A stretch of DNA of 13,798 nucleotides from CAZOYN01 sp964584135 (lineage in GTDB: Bacteria > Patescibacteriota > Saccharimonadia > Saccharimonadales > UBA4665), in the NCBI GenBank assembly GCA_964584135.1, contig CAZOYN010000020.1, positions 1 to 13,798 of the forward strand, read 5' to 3'. Positions 5,876 through 12,074 of the stretch are shown here, piece after piece (within the stretch, counting starts at the first letter, position 1; each line of letters opens with the position of its first letter). The translations under genes were made by a program, and so were the position numbers. Under the pieces are notes generated by a model. The model had not been told where the DNA came from. It did no database searches and saw only the letters and a program-made list of their open reading frames with translations.

Positions 5876-6730
5876 ATGCGAAAACTACCTGTGGAGCGGC
5901 TGGAGACTATTGCCAACGACATCCGTGAGGATATTATCCGGATGCTGGAACACGCCGGCAGCGGCCACTCAGCCGGCCCGCTCGGCCTGGCCGACATCTT
6001 CACCGCTCTCTATTTTGACATCTTAAAACACGACCCTAAAAACCCTGACTGGCCGGAGCGTGATATTTTGCTATTAAGTAACGGCCACTGCGTACCGGTG
6101 CGCTACGCCACCATGGCCCACGCCGGCTACTTTGACCGCAAGGAGCTGATGACGCTGCGCCGGCTCGGCTCGCGCCTCCAAGGTCACCCGGAGCGGCTGC
6201 GGCTGCCCGGTATGGAAACCACCAGCGGTCCCTTAGGCAGTGGCTTGAGCCAGGCCTGCGGCATGGCCTTGGCGCTGCGCATGGACAAGCAAACCCACCG
6301 TTGGGTGTATGTGGTTATGGGCGACGGCGAGCAGGATGAAGGCAATGTCTGGGAAGCCGCTATGTTAGCCAGCAAATACAAGTTGAGCAATATAACCGCC
6401 ATCACCGACCGAAACAATATCCAGATTGACGGCCCAACCGAAAGTGTCATGCCCCTCGAAGACCTCAAGGCCAAGTGGGAGGCCTTTGGCTGGCATGTGT
6501 TAGAAGTGGACGGCAACAACATCGAGGCCTTTATTGACGCTTGCGCTATGGCCAAAGCCATCACCGAAAAACCAGTTATGATCATTGCCCTGACTGTGCC
6601 GGGCAAGGGGGTGGATTTTATGGAGTTCGACTACACTTGGCACGGTAAACCGCCCGACCATGAGCAAGCGGTCAAGGCGCTGCACGAGCTACGCACCCTC
6701 GGCGGCAAAATCCGGAGTGAGCATGAGTAA
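5876..6730 (+). CDS. tkt: Transketolase, N-terminal (TPP-pyrophosphate-binding) subunit
   Basis: First half of a split transketolase, which moves two-carbon ketol units between sugar phosphates using thiamine diphosphate. The 284 residues cover the PP domain only. SGHSAGPLGLAD (29-40) is the early active-site segment, SNGHCVPVRYA (68-78) matches the family SKGHAAPALYA, and GDGE (149-152) through DRNN (178-181) is the thiamine diphosphate and Mg2+ binding motif. The catalytic Glu and pyrimidine domain lie in the separate gene at 6992-7963. Split transketolases are known in archaea and in many bacteria. Unusually, a membrane protein gene lies between the two halves here and overlaps this gene by 8 bp. 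Confidence 0.95.
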   Translation: MRKLPVERLETIANDIREDIIRMLEHAGSGHSAGPLGLADIFTALYFDILKHDPKNPDWPERDILLLSNGHCVPVRYATMAHAGYFDRKELMTLRRLGSRLQGHPERLRLPGMETTSGPLGSGLSQACGMALALRMDKQTHRWVYVVMGDGEQDEGNVWEAAMLASKYKLSNITAITDRNNIQIDGPTESVMPLEDLKAKWEAFGWHVLEVDGNNIEAFIDACAMAKAITEKPVMIIALTVPGKGVDFMEFDYTWHGKPPDHEQAVKALHELRTLGGKIRSEHE

Positions 6731-6995
6731 GCGTTCGCCGTTATTTATTGCGGGCAGCTGGCTAGCCGGCCTCGCCAGCACCGGCCTGTTGTTGCTCATC
6801 GGAAATTTTGTACGCAGCGCCCTGGCCAGTTTTAAATCTTGCGCTGCTAATAATTCCGGCCTTGCCTTGAGCAACTGCGGCAAGCAGTCGCTTAATCCTG
6901 GTGACTTTGTGCTTATTGGGCTGCTGATTTTATCGGCCGCCTTGACAATTACCCTTTGTACGGCGGCTTGGCGGTTGATGCGGAGGCCAGGGTGA
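6723..6995 (+). CDS. Small two-helix membrane protein encoded between the transketolase halves
   Basis: I do not recognise a family. The product has 90 residues: a basic N-terminus (MSKR), a hydrophobic helix at about 7-29, a polar loop at about 30-61 with C40 and C52, a second helix at about 62-83, and a basic tail RLMRRPG. The positive-inside rule predicts both ends in the cytoplasm and the loop outside, where the two cysteines could form a disulfide (inference). The ATG at 6723 follows GGAGTGA (6713-6719), a good Shine-Dalgarno sequence; an upstream in-frame ATG at 6660 gives a charged extension inside tktN and is rejected. It overlaps tktN by 8 bp and its TGA stop shares bases with the tktC GTG start, so all three should be translationally coupled. 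Confidence 0.8.
   Translation: MSKRSPLFIAGSWLAGLASTGLLLLIGNFVRSALASFKSCAANNSGLALSNCGKQSLNPGDFVLIGLLILSAALTITLCTAAWRLMRRPG
6982..6994 (+). promoter_or_regulatory. Strong Shine-Dalgarno setting the tktC GTG start
   Basis: GGAGG at 6982-6986 lies inside the end of the membrane-protein gene, 5 nt before the GTG at 6992. It is the best Shine-Dalgarno sequence in the operon and settles the start choice. Confidence 0.8.
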
Positions 6996-7963
6996 ACCTG
7001 TATCTCTTAGACGTTGACGCTAAGCTAGAGGCCGAGCCAATCCGCAAAGGCTTTGGTCGGGGTTTGCTGGAGGCCGGCAAGCGTAACCCGAGTGTGGTGG
7101 CCGCCTGTGCTGATCTGACTGGCTCTACGGCCATGGACCTATTTGCCAAAGAGTTCCCAGACCGGTTTATAGAAATTGGCGTAGCCGAACAAAACCTCGT
7201 AACTACCGGCACCGGCCTGGCGGCCATGGGCAAAATACCCTTTGTGTCCAGCTACGCGGCTTTTAGTCCCGGCCGGAACTGGGAGCAAATCCGGACCACT
7301 ATCGCGCTAAATGACCGGCCAGTTAAAATTATCGGTTCACACGCCGGGGTGTCGGTTGGTCCGGATGGTGCCACCCACCAAATGCTCGAAGACATTGCCC
7401 TAATGCGTGTATTACCGAATATGGTTGTACTGGCTCCCGGCGACAGCGTCGAAGCCGAAAAAGCCACCTTGGCGATGGCGGCCAACAAGCGACCCAACTA
7501 CATGCGCTTGGCCCGCGAAGCCACGCCCATCATCACGACGCCCAAAACGCCATTTGAGATCGGCAAAGCCTACGTCTTCCGCCCGGGCGAAGATGTGACC
7601 CTCATTGCGACTGGCACCATGACCTACCACGCGCTGATGGCGGCCGAAAAATTGTACAAAGACGGGGTTGATGCTGAGGTCGTGCATGTGCCAACCATTA
7701 AACCGCTCGATGCTGAGACTATCCTAAAAAGTGTCCGAAAAACCCGTGCCGTGGTAACGGCGGAAGAAGCCCAAATTAACGGTGGCCTCGGTGGCGCCAT
7801 TGCCGAACTATTGGGCGAAAACCTGCCCGTGCCGCTGAAGCGCATTGGCATGCAGGACCGTTTTGGCGAATCCGGTGAACCCAACGAGCTATTAGAGTTT
7901 TTTGGCCTCGATGCTAAACATATCCGCTTGGCCGCCCATCATGTCATCGAGCGCAAGGCCTGA
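6992..7963 (+). CDS. tkt: Transketolase, C-terminal (pyrimidine-binding and C-terminal domain) subunit
   Basis: Second half of the split transketolase, 323 residues from GTG 6992. The catalytic Glu is E66 in IGVAEQN, and GRNWEQIRTTIA and SHAGVSVGPDGATHQ follow as in transketolase and DXS pyrimidine domains. The transketolase C-terminal domain occupies roughly residues 190-320. The GTG start is chosen because GGAGG at 6982-6986 lies 5 nt upstream and because GTGA overlaps the stop of the membrane gene; a TTG at 6956 would add 12 residues and has no such support. It must assemble with the N-half to form the active site. The unit ends just before a 47-nt palindrome. Confidence 0.95.
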   Translation: MNLYLLDVDAKLEAEPIRKGFGRGLLEAGKRNPSVVAACADLTGSTAMDLFAKEFPDRFIEIGVAEQNLVTTGTGLAAMGKIPFVSSYAAFSPGRNWEQIRTTIALNDRPVKIIGSHAGVSVGPDGATHQMLEDIALMRVLPNMVVLAPGDSVEAEKATLAMAANKRPNYMRLAREATPIITTPKTPFEIGKAYVFRPGEDVTLIATGTMTYHALMAAEKLYKDGVDAEVVHVPTIKPLDAETILKSVRKTRAVVTAEEAQINGGLGGAIAELLGENLPVPLKRIGMQDRFGESGEPNELLEFFGLDAKHIRLAAHHVIERKA

Positions 7964-7974
7964 ACCTTGGGTTA

Positions 7975-8021
7975 AGCAGTATTCCATATAAGTTATAATA
8001 TAACCTATATGGAATACTGCT
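7975..8021. repeat. 47-nt near-perfect palindrome between tktC and fba
   Basis: Arms of 22 nt (7975-7996 and 8000-8021) surround an AAT centre. They pair as 16 bp (AGCAGTATTCCATATA with its complement), one mismatch (A7991 with C8005), then 5 bp (GTTAT with ATAAC). On plus-strand RNA the odd pair is A-C; on minus-strand RNA it becomes a G-U wobble, so the fold is unbroken there. No T-run follows on either side, so it is not a standard Rho-independent terminator. It is AT-rich in a GC-rich setting, starts 12 nt after the tktC stop, and contains TATAAT at 7994-7999. It may be an operator, an mRNA 3'-end stabiliser, or a remnant of a small mobile repeat. Confidence 0.9.
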
Positions 8022-8110
8022 GATCGAACCATGCGCGTGGACGGTCCTGGATAATTCGAACGGCTGTCAGCAAGGTAGATGAGTTACTGGCGTAGGCAAG
8101 CATAAGCGTC

Positions 8111-8116
8111 TATACT
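8111..8116 (+). promoter_or_regulatory. -10 promoter of fba (leaderless type)
   Basis: TATACT at 8111-8116 ends 7 nt before the fba ATG at 8124, so transcription should start at or next to the start codon. No Shine-Dalgarno sequence fits. The bases ATACTGCT (8112-8119) repeat the outer end of the palindrome's right arm (8014-8021). Confidence 0.5.
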
Positions 8117-8123
8117 GCTTGGT

Positions 8124-9041
8124 ATGCCTTTGACACTGCAACAGATACGAAAGAACTGCCAAACTGCCCGAACGCGCATGGCCCAAGCCCGGGCCGAACA
8201 CTGGGCCTTCGGAGCCTTTAACCTGGATGACGAAGCCACGCTCAAAGCCGTGGTCCAGGCGGCCGTTAACAAGCAGGCTCCGGTGCTGGTTGAAGTCAGC
8301 CAGGGCGAAGTTGACGACATAGGCCTGGATAATGTCCGCGACATGGTCGACAACTTCAAGGCCCAGTACGGGGTTGAGATCTACGTTAACCTCGACCACT
8401 CGCCCAGTATCGAAGCCGCCAAAGCCGGCATCGAGGCCGGCTTTGAGTTCATCCACATCGACGTTTCCCAGGCCAACCACGACGCCAGCGACGAAGATAT
8501 TATCAATGCCACCCGCGAAGTCGTGGCCTACGCCAAATTAACCGGCGCCCTGGTAGAAAGCGAGCCACACTACTTCGGCGGCTCGTCCAATGTCCATACC
8601 GAAAATATCGATTACGAAGAAATTAAAAAGACCTTTAGTACGCCCGAAGGTTCGCGGGCCTTCGTGGAAGCCACGGGCATTGACACCTTCGCCGCCGCCG
8701 TCGGTAATTTGCATGGCAAATACCCAGTGCCCAAAGTACTTGATTTAGAACTGTTGCAGCGAATCCGCGACGCCGTCAGCTGCAACATCTCGCTGCATGG
8801 CGGCTCGGACACCCCCGGGCACTACTTTCGTGATGCTGTGCGCGTTGGTGTCACCAAGGTAAATATCAACTCCGACATGCGCTACGCGTACCGCACCACG
8901 CTAGAAAAGGTCCTCAAAGAACACCCCGATGAGTATTCCGTAGCCAAACTGATCTCCAAAGAAGTTATTCCGGCCGTCCAAGCGGTGGTGGAAAGCAAAC
9001 TTGACGACTTCAACTCCGCCGGAAAAGCTATGCTACACTAG
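8124..9041 (+). CDS. fba: Class II fructose-bisphosphate aldolase family protein
   Basis: Zinc-dependent TIM-barrel aldolase of 305 residues, expected to cleave fructose-1,6-bisphosphate to dihydroxyacetone phosphate and glyceraldehyde-3-phosphate, which gap could then use. Visible family features are VNLDHS (88-93; base D91, Zn ligand H92), ESEPHYFGG (145-153) at the position of the conserved Glu region, NLHGKYPVPKLD-like residues 195-207 (H197), HGGSD (225-229) and NINSD (247-251). The phosphate-binding HGGSG of characterised enzymes reads HGGSD here. The substrate could therefore be another sugar bisphosphate, as in tagatose-bisphosphate aldolases. A -10 box lies 7 nt upstream. A PfkB-type kinase follows after 36 nt. 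Confidence 0.9.
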   Translation: MPLTLQQIRKNCQTARTRMAQARAEHWAFGAFNLDDEATLKAVVQAAVNKQAPVLVEVSQGEVDDIGLDNVRDMVDNFKAQYGVEIYVNLDHSPSIEAAKAGIEAGFEFIHIDVSQANHDASDEDIINATREVVAYAKLTGALVESEPHYFGGSSNVHTENIDYEEIKKTFSTPEGSRAFVEATGIDTFAAAVGNLHGKYPVPKVLDLELLQRIRDAVSCNISLHGGSDTPGHYFRDAVRVGVTKVNINSDMRYAYRTTLEKVLKEHPDEYSVAKLISKEVIPAVQAVVESKLDDFNSAGKAMLH

Positions 9042-9072
9042 TACCATAAGCATAATGTAATAAACAGGGGTG
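9031..9072 (+). promoter_or_regulatory. Candidate promoter and Shine-Dalgarno for the PfkB-family gene
   Basis: TGCTACACT (9031-9039) is an extended -10-like sequence overlapping the fba stop codon. CATAAT (9051-9056) is an alternative. GGGGTG at 9067-9072 can pair with the anti-Shine-Dalgarno sequence, 5 nt before the GTG at 9078. The gene may also be read through from fba. Confidence 0.35.
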
Positions 9073-9077
9073 GGTAA

Positions 9078-10082
9078 GTGGCGGAGCAGCCAGATGTAAT
9101 CAGCGTAGGCGACATCGTTACCGATGCTTTTATTAAGCTGTTTGATGACCAGGCGGTGACCTACCAGAACGAGCAAGGCAAGTGGCTGGCCATGCCTTTT
9201 GGCACCAAGCTGCCGTTTGACCACGCTGAAATTATTGAGGCCGTTGGTAACGCCAGTAATGCCGCGGTCGCCTTCGCCCGCCTGGGTCTCGACAGCGCCT
9301 TTGTCACCAATGTCGGCTCTGACCCCCACGGCCGTGACATGATCCACGCCCTCGATAAAAATGATGTTGATACCCGGTTTGTGCGCATTAACCACGGTAA
9401 AAAGAGCAATTACCACTATGTGTTGTGGTACAAAGAAGAGCGCACCATCCTAATTAAGCACGAAGAGTACGACTACCACTGGCCGCACTTGCGGCCGGCC
9501 GAAGTTCCCAAGTGGTTGTATTTTAGCTCTATTAGTGAACACGCCATCCCTTACCATGACGACGTCGCCGACTGGCTGGAAGCCCACCGTGAGGTTAAGC
9601 TAGCCTTCCAGCCGGGCACCTTCCAGATGGAAGCCGGCACCAAACGGTTACACCGGATCTATGCCCGCAGCGAGGTCTTAATCTTAAATCGTGAAGAAGC
9701 AGCCACGGTCGGTGGCGGCAACCACGAAGATATCCACGACCTGTTCAATCATTTGCATAAACTCGGGCCACGCATTGTAGTAATTACTGACGGTCCACAA
9801 GGAGCTTATGCTTCCGACGGCCAGAATCGCTTCCAGATGCCGTTATATCCAGACCCAGCGCCACCGGTTGACCGTACTGGAGCCGGCGACTCCTTTGCCT
9901 CGACCTTTGTGGCCGCCCTGATGAAAGGCAACACGATCGAAGGCGCGCTACAGTGGGCGCCGATCAACTCCATGAGCGTCGTGCAAAAAGTCGGCGCCCA
10001 AGCTGGCCTGCTCTCAGAGAAAGAACTGGAGCATTTTTTGCGGCAGGCGCCGGACTGGTACAAGCCAACACGCCTCAGTTAA
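9078..10082 (+). CDS. PfkB-family (ribokinase-like) carbohydrate kinase
   Basis: ATP-dependent sugar or sugar-phosphate kinase of 334 residues. PfkB signature 1 is GNASNAAVAFARLG (57-70). Signature 2 is DRTGAGDSFAS (265-275), with the catalytic base D271 in GAGD and the anion hole intact; the usual DTTGAGD has Arg in place of the second residue. The segment NREEAAT (204-210) is the family's N-x-x-E-like Mg2+ region. The start is GTG 9078, supported by the Shine-Dalgarno at 9067-9072 and by the immediate VISVGDIVTDAFI strand. It lies 36 nt after fba. No classical PfkA gene is present in the window, so this enzyme could phosphorylate fructose-6-phosphate for the aldolase, but nucleoside or other sugar kinase roles remain open. 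Confidence 0.88.
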   Translation: MAEQPDVISVGDIVTDAFIKLFDDQAVTYQNEQGKWLAMPFGTKLPFDHAEIIEAVGNASNAAVAFARLGLDSAFVTNVGSDPHGRDMIHALDKNDVDTRFVRINHGKKSNYHYVLWYKEERTILIKHEEYDYHWPHLRPAEVPKWLYFSSISEHAIPYHDDVADWLEAHREVKLAFQPGTFQMEAGTKRLHRIYARSEVLILNREEAATVGGGNHEDIHDLFNHLHKLGPRIVVITDGPQGAYASDGQNRFQMPLYPDPAPPVDRTGAGDSFASTFVAALMKGNTIEGALQWAPINSMSVVQKVGAQAGLLSEKELEHFLRQAPDWYKPTRLS

Positions 10083-10129
10083 CGACTTTCTTTCCGTGTG
10101 TCGCTTATGGTAATCTGTGTGTAGGACAA

Positions 10130-10162
10130 TATTATGTTGCGAAATAAAAATAACAGAGGTGA
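10130..10162 (+). promoter_or_regulatory. Promoter and Shine-Dalgarno of the 414-residue gene
   Basis: TATTAT at 10130-10135 is a plausible -10 box, giving a leader of about 24 nt. GAGGTGA at 10156-10162 is a full Shine-Dalgarno match just before the GTG at 10166. An overlapping ATG at 10164 is in another frame. Confidence 0.45.
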
Positions 10163-10165
10163 AAT

Positions 10166-11410
10166 GTGACACGCTTCTTATCTGAGGCCTTGCGAGCCAG
10201 CGAACCAGCTTTCCGCCGGGGGTTACAAAAACTGGAGGCGGCCAATGGCCACCCCAGTAACGACATCCGCCTTTCGGCCTCGGTGACGCGGGCCACGAAA
10301 GATAAACTGCGCCAGCTCGGTGTTGACCCGGATGACACGACGGCTGAAGAATTGTACCATGCATTGCAAGCACGGATTACAGCCGATGACCACCGGCTGG
10401 TAAAAGCCTTGCGTACCCGGGCTGCAACCCAGGTTTCGGCTGAAGCCAACATTAACGACGGCCTGCTGCTGGCCTTAAAGGAAGTTGCTGGCTCAGCGGG
10501 CTGTTTTGCCTTGAAAACCAGCAAGCTCAAAACCCTTATCAAGAAAGTTCCGCCCAAGAAGGCCATGAAACAGCTGGGCTACCGTTCGCTCGATTCTCTG
10601 CTCAAGCACGAACCGCCGGCCTGCATACTGGCCGCCGCCTGGTTGCTGGAAGGCGAGCGCTGGCAAAAACAACTGCTCGACCAGTATAAAAAGCTCACAG
10701 CCGGCGACTTTGAGAGCCGCGCGATCACGATCATTCAGCCTAACGGCAAACGCTGGCAGCAGCTGAGTCAAGAGGCGGTAAACGATAAAAAGCACAACCT
10801 GTTGAGCTTTAAAGAGCTCGGCACGCTGATTTTGCTACCGTTTCCGGTGGACGTGCCGGCCGGGGCGGTCACCGTTAGCCTGGCTTTAGCCCTGCATGAG
10901 CTCAACGAAATCCGGGCGGGCAGCACCTTTTTGAAACTTAGCCAGGTCCAAACAGATTTTGGCAGCGTGGTGCAAACCATTGCCGCTGACGAGCCACGGC
11001 TCACGGCCCAAATGCTCGACCGGCCGGTGCCCTGGCAGCTGGTGCAGCGGTTTTATGCCCGGCTGAGCCACCTGTTAGAAGGCGGGGTATTCGAGCCACA
11101 CATCCAGGCCGAAGATATGTCCTGGCAAAGCGTGGAGCAGGCTCTCAGCGAGATTGAGCCTAGCTTTGAGTTCTGGCACGACAGCGGCCACTTAGGCCTG
11201 CTACACAACCACCAACCGGTTTCACTCAACCTGTTGGACGTGGCTTTGAGCTACTGTAACCAGCTGCCGTTTGAACAGCGGCTGGTCCATTACTTCCAGC
11301 GGGCGCTGGGCCACGAACTACTCTTGCATTACTTGCAGCCATCTGCCATTGAACAAGCAATTAACGCCCAATTACAGCCGGCGCTGGCTGCGGAGTTGTC
11401 CGTCCTATGA
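10166..11410 (+). CDS. Unrecognised 414-residue cytoplasmic protein
   Basis: I cannot assign a family. The sequence has no signal peptide or membrane helix. Residues 1-110 look helical and charged (SEPAFRRGLQKLEAANG, then DPDDTTAEELYHALQARI). Residues 125-160 hold KTLIKKVPPKKAMKQLGYRS, a basic patch that could contact nucleic acid or another protein (inference). A middle part (about 185-270) has alternating strands, including TLILLPFPV. The last 80 residues include a His-rich stretch FWHDSGHLGLLHNH (336-349) and GHELLLH (382-388); the latter is not a zinc-protease HExxH because three residues separate Glu from His. The stop overlaps the next gene's ATG as ATGA, so it is translationally coupled to the SLOG-like protein. 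It starts at GTG with an excellent Shine-Dalgarno sequence. Length, codon pattern and coupling support a real gene. Confidence 0.85.
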   Translation: MTRFLSEALRASEPAFRRGLQKLEAANGHPSNDIRLSASVTRATKDKLRQLGVDPDDTTAEELYHALQARITADDHRLVKALRTRAATQVSAEANINDGLLLALKEVAGSAGCFALKTSKLKTLIKKVPPKKAMKQLGYRSLDSLLKHEPPACILAAAWLLEGERWQKQLLDQYKKLTAGDFESRAITIIQPNGKRWQQLSQEAVNDKKHNLLSFKELGTLILLPFPVDVPAGAVTVSLALALHELNEIRAGSTFLKLSQVQTDFGSVVQTIAADEPRLTAQMLDRPVPWQLVQRFYARLSHLLEGGVFEPHIQAEDMSWQSVEQALSEIEPSFEFWHDSGHLGLLHNHQPVSLNLLDVALSYCNQLPFEQRLVHYFQRALGHELLLHYLQPSAIEQAINAQLQPALAAELSVL

Positions 11411-12057
11411 CTCCCACAACCACCGATGACAAAAAGCACCTGCGGTACTCGATCTGTGTTTCTGGAGCGGCCGCCGGCGAAACGGTCAGTGAATCATCTG
11501 AAAAAGCCCATGCGCTTGGCGTGGCGATTGGCAAGGCCGGCCATATTATCACTACCGGTGCCACCGTTGGGTTGCCCTACTATGCCGCCGTTGGGGCCAA
11601 ATCGGAGGGCGGCATGAGCATTGGCTTCAGCCCAGCCGTTTCCTTACGCGAACATCTCCGCAAATACCGCCTGCCGCACGACTGTTTTGATTTTATTAAC
11701 TTCACCGGCCTGAATTACGTTGGCCGGGACTTGTACCTGGTGCAATCCAGCGACGCGGTCATTACCGTGGGTGGCCGCTTCGGCTCGCTCCACGAATTCA
11801 CCAGCGCCCTGGAAGCCCGTAAGCCCTGCGGCGTGCTGATTGGCAGTGGCGGCACTGCCGACCTCATCCCCCAACTGATGGAAATCCTCGAACCGCCAGC
11901 CCACGACCTGGTCATTTACGACGAAGACCCCGAACGCCTCATCCAGCGCATCATCGAAGTCTTAAACGAAAAATACGCTGATATTGAAGCTGACCTGGAG
12001 CGCTATAACGCCAGCTGGTTCATGCATCCCAAGCCCAAACAGCCCCACGCCGGCTAA
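11407..12057 (+). CDS. SLOG/LOG-like Rossmann-fold protein (possible nucleotide binder)
   Basis: Rossmann-type protein of 216 residues related to the SLOG superfamily (LOG, DprA, TIGR00725-type proteins). It shows an N-terminal phosphate-binding-type loop ICVSGAAAGE (16-25), then TTGATVGLPYYA (49-60) at the place of the LOG YGGG strand, and VGGRFGSLHE (121-130) at the place of the PGGxGTxxE motif of LOG phosphoribohydrolases. The last motif has one extra residue and lacks the leading Pro, so cytokinin-type phosphoribohydrolase activity should not be assumed. Family knowledge suggests binding of a nucleotide or nucleotide-derived ligand. It overlaps the unknown 414-residue gene by 4 bp; GGAG at 11392-11395 is a distant Shine-Dalgarno candidate. 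uvrB follows with its own promoter. Confidence 0.78.
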   Translation: MTPTTTDDKKHLRYSICVSGAAAGETVSESSEKAHALGVAIGKAGHIITTGATVGLPYYAAVGAKSEGGMSIGFSPAVSLREHLRKYRLPHDCFDFINFTGLNYVGRDLYLVQSSDAVITVGGRFGSLHEFTSALEARKPCGVLIGSGGTADLIPQLMEILEPPAHDLVIYDEDPERLIQRIIEVLNEKYADIEADLERYNASWFMHPKPKQPHAG

Positions 12058-12059
12058 GC

Positions 12060-12068
12060 TGCTACAAT
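12060..12068 (+). promoter_or_regulatory. Extended -10 promoter of uvrB (leaderless type)
   Basis: TGCTACAAT is identical to the extended -10 of the trxB-like gene. TACAAT (12063-12068) ends 6 nt before the GTG at 12075, so the first transcribed base is probably the G of the start codon. No LexA-type operator is recognisable around it. Confidence 0.6.
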
Positions 12069-12074
12069 TAAGGG

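Noticed and set aside
6956..6991. TTG start for the transketolase C-half
   Set aside because: It would add 12 residues within the membrane-protein gene and lacks a Shine-Dalgarno sequence; GTG 6992 has GGAGG at the right distance and the stop/start overlap.
8006..8055. Tiny frames after the TATAAT in the palindrome (MEYC and MRVDGPG), as leader peptides
   Set aside because: Four to seven codons with no Shine-Dalgarno sequence or conserved feature are expected by chance; nothing supports translation.
8022..8110. Possible tRNA or tRNA remnant (TTCGAA and GATCGAACC-like bases)
   Set aside because: I could not fold an acceptor, D, anticodon and T arm together on either strand; only isolated T-loop-like bases occur.
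11312..11330. GHELLLH in the 414-residue protein as a zinc-protease HExxH motif
   Set aside because: There are three residues between Glu and the second His, not two, so the zinc geometry of HExxH does not fit.
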